44,885 nt of DNA from Gemmatimonadota bacterium (GTDB lineage: Bacteria > Gemmatimonadota > Gemmatimonadetes > Longimicrobiales > Gaopeijiaceae), in assembly GCA_040882465.1 (NCBI GenBank), contig JBBEBG010000003.1, positions 1-44,885 on the forward strand. Reading direction: 5' to 3'. The notes below the pieces were generated by a model, which made no database searches, was not told the DNA's origin, and was given only the letters and a program-made list of their open reading frames with translations. Shown here one piece after another: positions 27,456-35,614 of the stretch; position 1 is the stretch's first letter; each line of letters begins with the position of its first letter. The translations under genes were made by a program, and so were the position numbers.

Positions 27456-28010
27456 ATGAGACACTCAATCGAAGTCGCTCGACCGACCGCCCTGGTCACC
27501 GGGGCCCTGCTAAGTTTGGCGGCGATCCTTCCGAGTGGTGTCGAGGCCCAGCAGCCGGGCCCGGAAGCGTCGGAGTTGGAGCTGAATCGAATGCATGACG
27601 AGTCGATCGCGGTCGTGGGAAGCACGGGCCGGTTTTTTGACGAATTGATCGTGGCCGCCGCCCAGCATGGCGCGGTAGCCGACCTCCGAACCGAAAGCGA
27701 TCCCATGACGTTCGCATGCCTTTCGACGCAGGCGGCGCTGCTCGAGGGAATCGGAGATCTCGAAGGGGCTGTGGAGTACTCGATCCGAGCAGCGAATCAT
27801 GCCCGCATTACGGGGGACGCCCTCAGTGCAGCCAATGGCTACATCGACGCGGCGGTCCTCTTGGCCCAGGCGCCCGAACGCAATGCTCAAGCGGTGAACC
27901 TGATTGATGTGGCACGCATGATGGCGCGGTCGCCGTCGTTGAACGCCGAGGAACGGGCGACGGTTCTAAGTAGGATCGGAGGCCCCGAAAGAGTGGCGGC
28001 CGCCTGGTAA
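27456..28010 (+). CDS. Secreted helical-repeat hypothetical protein, copy A
   Basis: A 184-residue protein; the ATG at 27456 follows GGAGGGACATGCC, so the earlier in-frame ATG at 27435 is not used. A signal peptide (hydrophobic run TALVTGALLSLAAILPSGVEA then QQ) predicts export. The mature part is helical and Ala-rich, with TPR-like spacing (CLSTQAALLEGIGDLEGAVEY, ANGYIDAAVLLAQ). It aligns along about 100 residues with the minus-strand gene at 30219-30728: DPMTFACLSTQAALLEGIGD versus DPRHAECTEFQASLLFLIGD, and AERxAxxxxV-type ends. Function unknown. Confidence 0.72.
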   Translation: MRHSIEVARPTALVTGALLSLAAILPSGVEAQQPGPEASELELNRMHDESIAVVGSTGRFFDELIVAAAQHGAVADLRTESDPMTFACLSTQAALLEGIGDLEGAVEYSIRAANHARITGDALSAANGYIDAAVLLAQAPERNAQAVNLIDVARMMARSPSLNAEERATVLSRIGGPERVAAAW

Positions 28011-28014
28011 GGCG

Positions 28015-28036
28015 AAAGGGGCAGAATTTTCCCCTT
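28015..28036 (+). terminator. Hairpin after secreted protein A
   Basis: AAGGGG and CCCCTT arms around a 7-10 base AT-rich loop lie 5 bases after the stop of the secreted protein gene. There is no clear T-run, so termination is uncertain. Confidence 0.35.
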
Positions 28037-28690
28037 GATGCGCTCCCCGTCACCTGGTCCCCTCCCCCGCCGCCTTGCGGCAGCACTGGGAAGGATCAGG
28101 GGAAATCTGGGACCGACAGTCCGGGAGAGCGCATCATGGGGTTCCCGGTCTCCTCTCGGCCCGGCTCGAACTCCGCCGGGCACACCAGACCCAGAACAAG
28201 GGCACCGCGGTGAGCTCCAGAGGGCGGTGCCGTTCGCCCTACGAGGAAGTAGTGAGTTCTCCACCCCCGTCGGTCCCAAGAAGGGACGGCTGTGTACCTC
28301 TCGACATGGTTCCGGCATCGGGTGGAGAACGTTTGCACGGATTCCACCTCGGGCTGAGTTCTCCCTCGACCAATCCCTGCCGGATTGCTGGGAAACCTAA
28401 CCCGCCCCCGTTCGCATCCGTCCGGCTCCGGCCGCCATGGCGCTTGGGCCCACCCTCGTCCCGACCCACGGCAACCACATCCATGGCGACCAGCGTCCGT
28501 TGTTTCTGACGCCTCGATCGGCATTTCTGGGCAGGGGCTTGGGGGCTCGATCGTCGCTCTCCGGCCAACGTCGGCCAGAGTACAGATCCCGGTGCAGCCG
28601 GCGCGTTCTCCCGAGGTGAGGGGGAGCCATCCTTCTATCGGGAAGCTCTGAGGCCCATTGCTTCGTTCGGCTCTCCAAGGAGGGCATAGC
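28037..28690. other. Non-coding stretch with no recognisable feature
   Basis: About 650 bases in which no frame on either strand gives a protein I recognise; open frames are Arg/Pro/Gly-rich and look like GC-driven noise. It may include old insertion-sequence flank or eroded gene sequence between the secreted protein gene and IS110. Confidence 0.4.
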
Positions 28691-29880
28691 TTATCCCGGG
28701 GGACTCGGACCCGGAGGCCCGGACCGGAATTCCAATGGAGGCGCTCCCCTGAACCGTTCGGCGATCCGAAGCGATCGATCGCAGGCCGTCATCCTCCCTC
28801 GCCACCTCACCGATCGAGGACCGCTCTTCGAGGCGCTCTCGAGTCTCTTCGAGTCGTACACCTCCTTCGTTCGCCACACCGCCAGCACGGCGGAAGCGAT
28901 CTGCCGGGCGATCGTGAGCTTCGCCAGGTTCGGTTTCGTGCCCCCATCCAGGAGCCCCAGGCAGTGCCGGTAGATCGGCTCGTCCTCGGCCCGACCGATC
29001 ACCGGCGTCGCCGCTTCCTTGAAGATTGCCTTCAGCGTGTGGTTGAGGTTCCGGGTCAGGCCCCTGGTCCGCTTCACTTCGGCCTTCACCCACTCGTCCG
29101 TCCGGGTTCTCACCCAGTCCGACGAACTCCTGGTCACGATCCCCAGTCCACAGTACGACCAGAACCCGCGCTTGCTCTGGAACCGATACGGGGTCACCAC
29201 GATGGGAAGCAGCTCGGCCGTGCGCACCGGACCCAGGCCGGGACAGCTCTTGACCAGACGGAACTCCAGATGCCGCTGCGCCTCGGCCAGCATCGCCTTC
29301 TTGGCCTGGCTCTTCAGTGCCTCCAAGGCGTCCAGCTCTTCGTACAGGAGCTCGGCCAGAGGTTTTGCCGGCCTCGGAAGTCGACCCAGGAACTTCCCCC
29401 GCTTCGACGCCGCGTACACCGATGGTCCGGCCACCGGCACTCCCCGCGAGCGGTACAGGCTCTTCAGTCGGTCCTTCACCCGCACCACATCGCCACTCGC
29501 CCATCGGTACCCCTTCGCCCGGTAGCCGAGGGCCCCGAACCCGCCCCGCTCCTTGTACACCTTCCGCTTGATCACCCCCAGCCGGAGGCCCTCCGCCAAC
29601 CCGAAGGCATCGCGCCGGTTGTCCTTCGGCCCCCAGCTCTCTCGCACCGCCGCCACCACCACGTTCTGGGCGTGGGGCGACAGCATCTCGTACCGCCACT
29701 CCGATAGCGTCCCTTCCTCCAAGGCAGATGTTCCGGGGCTTCGGGATCTGCCGCACCGCCTCGATCAGGCACCCCGCGTTGGTCTCCACCATCTGCGTTC
29801 CGACCTGTTTTTCCGCTCGGGCTCAGGACCGCCAACGTGCAGCTCGACGCATGCGCGTCCAGCCCGATATACCTGTCCAT
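28691..29880 (-). pseudogene. IS110 DEDD transposase, two frameshifts
   Basis: The start MDRYIGLDAHASSCTLAVLS (ATG at 29880, with AGGAGA upstream) is the IS110 N-terminus with the first catalytic Asp. A frameshift after SPSGK moves to the frame reading MVETNAGCLIEAVRQIPK and PRNICL. A second shift then leads to EEGTLSEWRYEML (catalytic Glu) and KDNRRDAFGLAE (D-x3-D), and on through the C-terminal Transposase_20 domain (CPGLGPVRTAELLPIV, YRFQSKRGFWSYCGLG). The reconstructed protein is about 395 residues. All pieces are present in order, so the breaks are recent or assembly errors. Confidence 0.85.
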
Positions 29881-30150
29881 GCGCGTTCTCCTGTTGGGGT
29901 GTGACCTCCTGGACACTCGCAAATCCCAGATTGTCCCGCCCCTCGGGAGAACGCCACCTCTGTTCCCGGGCCAGCCGTCCCATCGCACCGCCTCCGCTTA
30001 CGGACGCGCTGCCCCTATGATGCCTTTCCGTTGAGTGAAACCTGTTGCAGCCCGGGCATCCTTGCGTTCTCCGGTCTCGAGCACCACTGGCGCTGACCGC
30101 ACCCGGGAGGGCCGCAGGCACCGACCCGCGCTAAGCGGAGTCCCCCGCTC
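29881..30150 (-). ncRNA. Candidate bridge-RNA region of the IS110 element
   Basis: IS110-group elements encode a structured guide (bridge) RNA in the non-coding DNA upstream of the transposase. This 270-base GC-rich interval is in that position and strand and has several short inverted repeats, with no credible gene. No loop sequences could be matched to target and donor because the element ends are unknown, so this is a positional prediction. Confidence 0.3.
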
Positions 30151-30159
30151 CTAAGACAG

Positions 30160-30187
30160 GCCCCGCGCTCCGAGTGGAACGCGGGGC
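30160..30187 (-). terminator. Strong GC hairpin after secreted protein B
   Basis: GCCCCGCG and CGCGGGGC form a perfect 8-bp stem with a 12-base loop, 31 bases downstream of the secreted protein B stop on the minus strand, followed by CTGTCTT. Likely terminator of that gene. Confidence 0.6.
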
Positions 30188-30218
30188 TTCACCGTCGCGA
30201 CTACGACCACCCCACAGA

Positions 30219-30728
30219 TCAGTTCACCAGCGTGTAGATGGCCGCCCGGTCCTCCGGCGTCAACCGATGCGCCTCCGGGATCCGCGCCACCTGCTTAGCG
30301 AGTCTCACGGTCTCCTCGGGCCGACCCTGGACCTGCGCCGCCTCGGCCGCGGCGACGTAATCGACCGCCGCCTCCACGTACTCCTCCTCGGAGATCCGTA
30401 GCCATGCCGCCCACTCCATGAGACCCTGGGCCTGCTCGTAGTCTCCGATCAGGAAGAGGAGGCTGGCCTGAAACTCGGTGCACTCCGCGTGGCGAGGATC
30501 GCCCGACTGCCGCAAGGCCAAAGCTTCACCGTGTAGCCGAGCGACCGCCGGAAGTGCCTTGCCGATGTCCGCGGAGGCAGCATTGGCCAGGGCTTCGGCC
30601 TGAGCGTGCAGGCGATTGGCCTCCACCGCCGCCTGTGCAGGAGACTGAGCGTATGCCACCGCAGGCAGGATGGACAGAGCGAAGCCGAACATCGCCGCGA
30701 TGATCCGAGACCTTCCGTAAGTGGACAT
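30219..30728 (-). CDS. Secreted helical-repeat hypothetical protein, copy B
   Basis: A 169-residue exported protein. The ATG at 30728 follows GGAGGCGACG; upstream in-frame ATGs are less well placed. Signal peptide: IIAAMFGFALSILPAVAYA then QS. The mature part is Ala-rich helix pairs with TPR-like character (ECTEFQASLLFLIGDYEQAQ, AAVDYVAAAEAAQVQG). It ends with RLTPEDRAAIYTLVN, matching the SLNAEERATVLSRIG end of copy A. The pair points inward toward the IS110. It has its own promoter and terminator. Function unknown. Confidence 0.75.
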   Translation of the reverse strand: MSTYGRSRIIAAMFGFALSILPAVAYAQSPAQAAVEANRLHAQAEALANAASADIGKALPAVARLHGEALALRQSGDPRHAECTEFQASLLFLIGDYEQAQGLMEWAAWLRISEEEYVEAAVDYVAAAEAAQVQGRPEETVRLAKQVARIPEAHRLTPEDRAAIYTLVN

Positions 30729-30793
30729 CGTCGCCTCCATGAAACGTAGGTGAATTGAGCCCAACTACACCAAACGAGATGGGCCGTAGTGGT

Positions 30794-30822
30794 AGTTTAA
30801 TAATTGTAGATCCAAAATACAA
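30794..30822 (-). promoter_or_regulatory. Promoter of secreted protein B with a TTGTA/TACAA dyad
   Basis: On the minus strand TTGTAT (30817-30822) and TAAACT (30794-30799) are 17 bases apart, about 65 bases before the start of secreted protein B. The plus strand carries arms TTGTA (30804-30808) and TACAA (30818-30822), a 19-bp dyad between the two divergent genes, which could serve the nirK remnant as well. Confidence 0.5.
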
Positions 30823-30963
30823 GTATATCATCCGCGGCGGCGGCGGGCCGGGGCTCGCGCGACCCGAAAGACCTCGGGGTCTGCCTGACGCTCCGCTATG
30901 CAAGGGCACAGTCTGCGCTAGCTTTCCCCCAGTTGGTCCATCCCCGCAGCGGGAGGTTCTGCC

Positions 30964-31960
30964 GATGATCCCCTCGTGTCCACCGCCCAAGGCAACTCAC
31001 GGGGCACCCGGAACCGCCGTTGTCCTCCTCCTCGGCCTCGCGCTGGCGGCCTGCGAGTCGACGGGGAGCGCTCCAACGACCGAGATGGAGCGGGAGACGG
31101 CGCTCTTGCTTCCGCCACCGACGGTCCCACCAACGCTCACGAGGGACCAGCCGGCAAGGATCGTGGTGGAACTTGAGACCAATGAGCAGACTTGGGCGGT
31201 GACCGAGGGAGTGGACTACACGTTCTGAACCCTCGGCGGAAGCGTTCCCGGACCCCTCCTCAGGGTCGGCGAGAGAGACCTGGTAGAGTTCCACCTCAGC
31301 CACCATCCGTCCAGCCAGAATCCGCACAACATGGACCTCCACGCCGTCAACGGCCCGGGCGGGGGAGTGCATTCATCCGTCGTGGCACCGGGCCAGACGG
31401 CCACCTTCAAGTTCACGGCCTTGAACCCCGGCCTCTACGTGTACCATTGCGCGACCGCTCCAGTGGGGACCCCCACGTGGCGAACGGGATGTACGGACTG
31501 ATCCTCGTGGAGCCCGCGGGCGGCCTTCCGGCCGTGGATCATTAGTATTACGTGATGCAGGGAGAGGCCTACACGGCCGGCGAATACGGTCAGCCGGGAC
31601 ATCAACCCTTCGACATGCGGAGGGCGCTGGCCGAAGATCCTACGTACGTGGTCTTCAACGGATCCGTGGGATCCCTCATGAGTGCGGCGGCGATGACCGC
31701 CGAAACGGGCGATGTGGTTCGCCTCTTCGTGGGGAACGGCGGACCCAACTTCGTTTCGTCCTTCCACGTGATCGGAGAGATCTTCGACCGCGTCTGGCAC
31801 CAAGGCGGTGCCATGGTCAACCAGAACGTCTAGATTACGATGGTCCCGGCCGGCGGAGCAGCAATGGTCGAGATCCGAACCGCTCTCTGAGTCGCTGAGC
31901 CGGGCGAGGTGCGCATGGCCGATCCAGCCATGGCATGGCGCGCGGTGGTCCCGCGGGTTG
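30964..31960 (+). pseudogene. nirK: Copper nitrite reductase NirK, inactivated
   Basis: Lipoprotein-type N-terminus (ATG 30964, GGGAGG upstream, lipobox ALAAC) leads into a two-cupredoxin NirK. Copper ligands are recognisable: [29 protein letters not shown], and the catalytic FHVIGEIFD. Damage: TGA at 31226-31228 where homologues have Trp (YTx-W-TxGG), a frameshift near 31466-31485, TAG at 31543-31545 in place of the Glu before YYVMQGE, TAG at 31831-31833 in place of Gln, and a degraded end where the last His ligand region reads DPA. Intact NirK reduces nitrite to NO in the periplasm. The many independent lesions make this a true pseudogene. Confidence 0.92.
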
Positions 31961-31964
31961 AGAG

Positions 31965-32270
31965 ATGGCCGGGCTCATCCCACCCCCTTCGCGCACCACC
32001 CGCCGCTGGGCCCCCGCGGCCGTCGCGCCGGGAAATCGTGCCGCCGGTGCCGTCTACCGCCCGAGGCGCCCGACCGCCACGCCACTCTTCCCCGTGGTCC
32101 AGCATCACCTCGAGACGTTCCTCGCCGGCGCCGAAGAGGCGGATCCCACGGGATGGGGCGCTCCGGCGTGCGTCGAGGAGGACTTCCGCCGGTACCTGCG
32201 GATGCCCGCGCTCTTCGGTCTCCCGATGCGCACGACGGCGAAGCCACGATGATGCTGGATACCTCGTGAC
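31965..32270 (+). pseudogene. IS91-type transposase N-terminal stub
   Basis: VYRPRRPTATPLFPVVQHHLETF followed about 15 residues later by CVEEDFRRYLR matches the zinc-binding N-terminus of IS91/ISCR-like rolling-circle transposases (usually RPRRP-x-ASPLY...FVEEEFRxFLxCG). The frame is lost just where the CGxLxxGFxRxxC zinc motif should follow, with degenerate Cys codons in another frame. The catalytic Tyr domain is absent. It abuts the degraded end of nirK, suggesting insertion or one-ended transposition there. Confidence 0.6.
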
Positions 32271-32372
32271 TTCACGATCGCTGAGGCGTCGCGGCTCGAG
32301 TCGCCCTTCACGTACAGCACCCTGCGGCGCAACGCTGTTGACCGGATGACAGGCCGCGGCGAGGTTCGTGGC

Positions 32373-32768
32373 ATGACTACGCGATCATTCCGCAGAGTCG
32401 CCGGACTCCTTTCGCTCGTAGCGATGTCCGCCTCCATGACCGAGAGGCTCTGGGCGGCCACATGTGCGCCCATGGAGGAAGACGGCGCCGCCATGGCTGC
32501 TCACGCCCCAGCCACCGCGATGAATTCGCCAGCAGAGATGGGGATGGGGTACGGTCGGCACGATCAGGCACACGCCGACGCGGAGGATCGCGCCCCGTGT
32601 CCCTTCGCGGCGAGCGCCTCCTTTGGAGGCTGCGTATCCGTTGCGACGATCGCGCCCTTGCCCCCCACGATTCCGATCCCGCCTAAGCCGACGCAGCTCG
32701 TCACGGCGACGGTCGCCTCGCACGACCTCCTTCTGGAAGCCTCGCTCTTCCGCCCTCCCCGCGCATAG
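32373..32768 (+). CDS. Secreted small protein beside copper efflux operon
   Basis: A 131-residue protein; the ATG at 32373 follows GAGG at 8-base spacing. The N-terminal basic and hydrophobic stretch (RRVAGLLSLVAMSASM) is a signal peptide. The mature chain has a Met/His-rich segment (MNSPAEMGMGYGRHDQAHAD) and a CPF-x8-CV pair, which could bind copper. A second hydrophobic Pro-rich stretch follows. It resembles the small DUF2946-like proteins often placed next to cus genes, but I cannot confirm that family. Own terminator downstream. Confidence 0.6.
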   Translation: MTTRSFRRVAGLLSLVAMSASMTERLWAATCAPMEEDGAAMAAHAPATAMNSPAEMGMGYGRHDQAHADAEDRAPCPFAASASFGGCVSVATIAPLPPTIPIPPKPTQLVTATVASHDLLLEASLFRPPRA

Positions 32769-32776
32769 TCCGTTGG

Positions 32777-32801
32777 GGGCCCGGGTTTTCCGGGTCCTTT
32801 T
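32777..32801 (+). terminator. Rho-independent terminator before the cus operon
   Basis: Stem GGGCCCGG with CCGGGTCC (one G-T pair) around a GTTTT loop, then TTTTCTCTC. It starts about 9 bases after the stop of the small secreted protein and separates it from cusC. Confidence 0.65.
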
Positions 32802-32942
32802 CTCTCGAACAGCTGAATTGACTCAGGCTCGCGGACGCCCATGGCGTTCGGGAGAGCCCGGCGTCCCGACGTTCCATCATCCGCCCCTTCGCGAAGGAAG
32901 CGGGACGGGTCGCCGCAAAGGACTCAACGGAGAGCGTTCATC

Positions 32943-34292
32943 ATGCGCAACCACCTTTCTCTGGGACTTGCGACTTTCCTCTCCCTGGCTGCTTCGGCAG
33001 CGCTTCAGGCCCAGGAGCCGATTTCTGACCTCACGGCGCTTCTGGCCGAGGCCGTAGCGAACAACCCCGAGATCCGAGCCGCCGAGCGAGCGGCGGAGGC
33101 TGTCAGGGCGCGCGTTCCCCAGGCGGGAGCGCTTCCCGATCCCATGGTCGGCGTGGGGTTCATGAACGTCCCGATCACGGATCCGAGCCTCGGCCGTGAG
33201 ATGATGACCATGACCCGCCTCCAGCTCGAGGGGCAGTTTCCGTGGCCCGGAAAGCTGGGGCTCCAGGAGGAGGTCGCCCGCCTCCGGGCCGAGGCGGCGC
33301 AGTGGGAGGTCGCGCGGGTGCGAGACGAGGTCGTCGCCGAGGTGAAATCCGCTTACTTCGAGGTCTACTTTGTGGACCGGGCCATCGAGGTCACCTCCAG
33401 GAACGAGGGACTGATTGCCGCCTTCGCCCAACTCACGTCCGCGCAGTACGGAGTGGGCACAGGCTCCCAGTCCGACGTGCTCAAGGCTCAGGTGGAACGG
33501 ACACGGCTCGCTAACCAGGTGGTAGCCCTCCACGAACGCCGCCGAAGCACGGTGGCTCGCTTGAATGCCTTGCTCGCCAGGCCGACCGACACGCCGCTTC
33601 TCGCAGGCGACATCCCAGAGAACGTCGGAGCTGCAGCCGTCTTGGGCGGCGGTGAGGAGGCGCGATTTGTGTCGTCCGCGCTGTCCGGCCTGTCCCAAGG
33701 CGGGGGACCGGAGCAGGACCCGACGATCCCTTCCGCGGCCGATCTCCAGCGCCTGGCCCTCGAGCACAACCCGATGATCCAGGCGCACGTACAGCGAGTG
33801 GCCGCGCAGGAACAAGCCGTTTCGCTGGCCAGGAAGGCTGAGCTTCCCGACTTCCAGGTCTCAATCGCATACAGTCGGCGTCCCGATTTCGGAGATTTCG
33901 TGGACCTCATGGTCTCGGCGCCGCTCCCCCTCTTCGCGGGACGGAAGCAGGACCAGGGGGTCGCTGAGGAAGCCGCCGTCCTCGCGGAGGAGGAGGCCCG
34001 GCACCATGCGATGGTGAACGACCTGAACGCCGAAATCGAATCCCTCGTGGCCGGACTCGTGCGTGGGCGTGAACAGATCCTCCTCCTGAACGAAGGCATC
34101 CTTCCGCAGGCAAGGGCGTCGCTCCCTTCCGCGACGGCCGCCTACCGGGTGGGGAGGGTGGACTTCCTCACGCTGCTGGATGCCCAAGTCACGCTCTACC
34201 AACACGAACTCGACTACCACCGGCTTCTGGCCGACTTCGCCCGCGACGTGGCAAGGCTCGAGCGGGCCGTGGGCACGGAGGTGCTCCGATGA
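32943..34292 (+). CDS. cusC: TolC-family outer-membrane factor of Cu/Ag efflux (CusC-like)
   Basis: Outer-membrane channel of a tripartite pump, 449 residues from the ATG at 32943. Signal peptide LGLATFLSLAASAALQAQ. Two outer-membrane-efflux repeats are seen: NPEIRAAERAAEAVRARVPQ with the QLEGQFPWPGKL loop, and HNPMIQAHVQRVAAQEQAVSLA with PLFAGRK. The helix end SLPSATAAYRVGRVDFLTLLDAQ is typical of TolC proteins. The stop overlaps the cusB start by 4 bases. No lipobox Cys is seen, unlike E. coli CusC. Confidence 0.9.
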   Translation: MRNHLSLGLATFLSLAASAALQAQEPISDLTALLAEAVANNPEIRAAERAAEAVRARVPQAGALPDPMVGVGFMNVPITDPSLGREMMTMTRLQLEGQFPWPGKLGLQEEVARLRAEAAQWEVARVRDEVVAEVKSAYFEVYFVDRAIEVTSRNEGLIAAFAQLTSAQYGVGTGSQSDVLKAQVERTRLANQVVALHERRRSTVARLNALLARPTDTPLLAGDIPENVGAAAVLGGGEEARFVSSALSGLSQGGGPEQDPTIPSAADLQRLALEHNPMIQAHVQRVAAQEQAVSLARKAELPDFQVSIAYSRRPDFGDFVDLMVSAPLPLFAGRKQDQGVAEEAAVLAEEEARHHAMVNDLNAEIESLVAGLVRGREQILLLNEGILPQARASLPSATAAYRVGRVDFLTLLDAQVTLYQHELDYHRLLADFARDVARLERAVGTEVLR

Positions 34293-35608
34293 ACGGGAAC
34301 AGAAAGACGATCGTCATGGCCTCGGGAGCGGCAGCCCTGGCTGTCGTGGTCGCGGCAGCCGCGTTTTGGGCGGGTGCGGCGTCGCGGGCGGTGGGAATTG
34401 CAGGCCAGGAATCGGCGGCGCCGGGAGCGGGTGCCGCGGAGATGAGCGGGATGGAAACGGGGGGGATGGGTACAAGCGGTGCGGGAATTGAGGGCATGGC
34501 CCCCGATGGGTCGGTATTTCTCACCCCCGGAGAGATATCCAGCTTCGGCATCACCTTCGATCGCGCCGAGGTCCGGCTCCTCTCGAGGACCACCCGGACC
34601 GTGGGGATCGTCGCCTTCGACGAGACTCGCGTAGCTTATCTGGCCCCGAAGTTCGGCGGCTGGGTGGAACGGTTGCACGTGAACTTCACGGGGCAGCCGG
34701 TCCGGCAGGGTCAGCCGCTCCTCGACGTGTACTCGCCGGAGCTCGTCACCGCGCAGGAAGAGCTGCTTCTCGCCACTCGGATGGCCGAGTCCATTGGACG
34801 GAGTCCGGTAGCGGCCGTCGCCGATGGAGCCCGGGAACTCGTGGAGTCGGCGCGGAGGCGGCTCACTTACTGGGACATCTCAGAGGACCAGATCGAAGCT
34901 GTCCTGGAATCCGGCGAGCCTCGGCGGACGCTGACGATCCACGCGCCCGTTTCCGGAGTCGTTTTGGAGAAGGACGTCCTCGAGGGCCAGGCTTTCCAGC
35001 CGGGAACGAACCTCTACATGATCGCCGACCTCTCCGTGGTTTGGGTGAACGCGGAGGTGCGCGAGCCGAACGGTGGCGGCGTTGCCGAGGGATCGGAGGC
35101 CGTCGTGGAGTTGTCCGCGTTCCCGAGTCGGCCCATCCGGGGCCGCATCGAGTACGTCTATCCCACGCTCCAGGAGGACGCGCGTACGCTCAGGGCCCGC
35201 GTGGCCGTTCCGAACCCCGACGGGCGGCTCAAGCCGGGCATGTACGCGACCGTAAGTCTCAGCACACCTACGCGCACGGCCCTTTCCGTTCCAACGTCGG
35301 CAGTGATCGACACCGGCGAACGGCAACTCGTGTTCATCGAGATGGGGGGCGGCAGGCTCATTCCGCAGGAGGTCGAGGTCGGCCTGACGGCGGGGGATCT
35401 CACGGAGGTCCTCGCCGGGCTCGAACCCGGTCAGCGAGTAGTCACCTCCGCGCAGTACCTCCTCGACTCCGAGAGTAACATGGCCCAGGTGATGAGGTCC
35501 ATGATCGGGATGATCGGCGCGGGAGACATGGGAAACTTGGACATGGGGGGCATGGACATGTCCGACGACTCCATGGACGGGATGCCCATGCCCCCTAACA
35601 GGGAGTGA
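34289..35608 (+). CDS. cusB: Periplasmic adaptor (membrane fusion protein) CusB-like
   Basis: A 439-residue adaptor linking CusA to the outer channel. An N-terminal anchor or signal helix about 10-30 is followed by a Met-rich tract (MSGMETGGMG, MAPDG) like the metal-binding N-terminus of CusB. The barrel-sandwich halves are YLAPKFGGWVERLHVNFTG and ILxAPVSGVVLEKDVLEGQ-type, with a helical hairpin between them (SPELVTAQEELLLATRMAES). RND-adaptor beta-barrel motifs follow (LSVVWVNAEVREPN, VSLSTPTRTALSVP). The C-terminus again is Met/Asp-rich (MDMSDDSMDGMPMP). It overlaps cusC by 4 bases and ends 6 bases before cusA. Confidence 0.92.
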   Translation: MNGNRKTIVMASGAAALAVVVAAAAFWAGAASRAVGIAGQESAAPGAGAAEMSGMETGGMGTSGAGIEGMAPDGSVFLTPGEISSFGITFDRAEVRLLSRTTRTVGIVAFDETRVAYLAPKFGGWVERLHVNFTGQPVRQGQPLLDVYSPELVTAQEELLLATRMAESIGRSPVAAVADGARELVESARRRLTYWDISEDQIEAVLESGEPRRTLTIHAPVSGVVLEKDVLEGQAFQPGTNLYMIADLSVVWVNAEVREPNGGGVAEGSEAVVELSAFPSRPIRGRIEYVYPTLQEDARTLRARVAVPNPDGRLKPGMYATVSLSTPTRTALSVPTSAVIDTGERQLVFIEMGGGRLIPQEVEVGLTAGDLTEVLAGLEPGQRVVTSAQYLLDSESNMAQVMRSMIGMIGAGDMGNLDMGGMDMSDDSMDGMPMPPNRE

Positions 35609-35614
35609 CGGACG

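Larger units (their letters stand above)
28691..30150 (-). mobile_element. IS110-family insertion sequence (inactive)
   Basis: Contains a frameshifted IS110 transposase on the minus strand plus about 270 bases of upstream non-coding DNA. IS110 elements lack long terminal inverted repeats, and I could not fix either end; limits given are the transposase stop and the last base before the neighbouring terminator. It lies between two related secreted-protein genes. Confidence 0.7.

Noticed and set aside
28037-28690. Open frames on both strands as small genes
   Set aside because: Compositionally GC-driven, no ribosome sites, no recognisable domains, and all frames overlap each other.
31226-31833. 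In-frame TGA at a Trp position and TAGs in nirK as a sign of stop-codon recoding
   Set aside because: Other genes in the window use TGG for Trp and end in TGA or TAG, and nirK also has a frameshift and a degraded end, so ordinary gene decay is the simpler reading.
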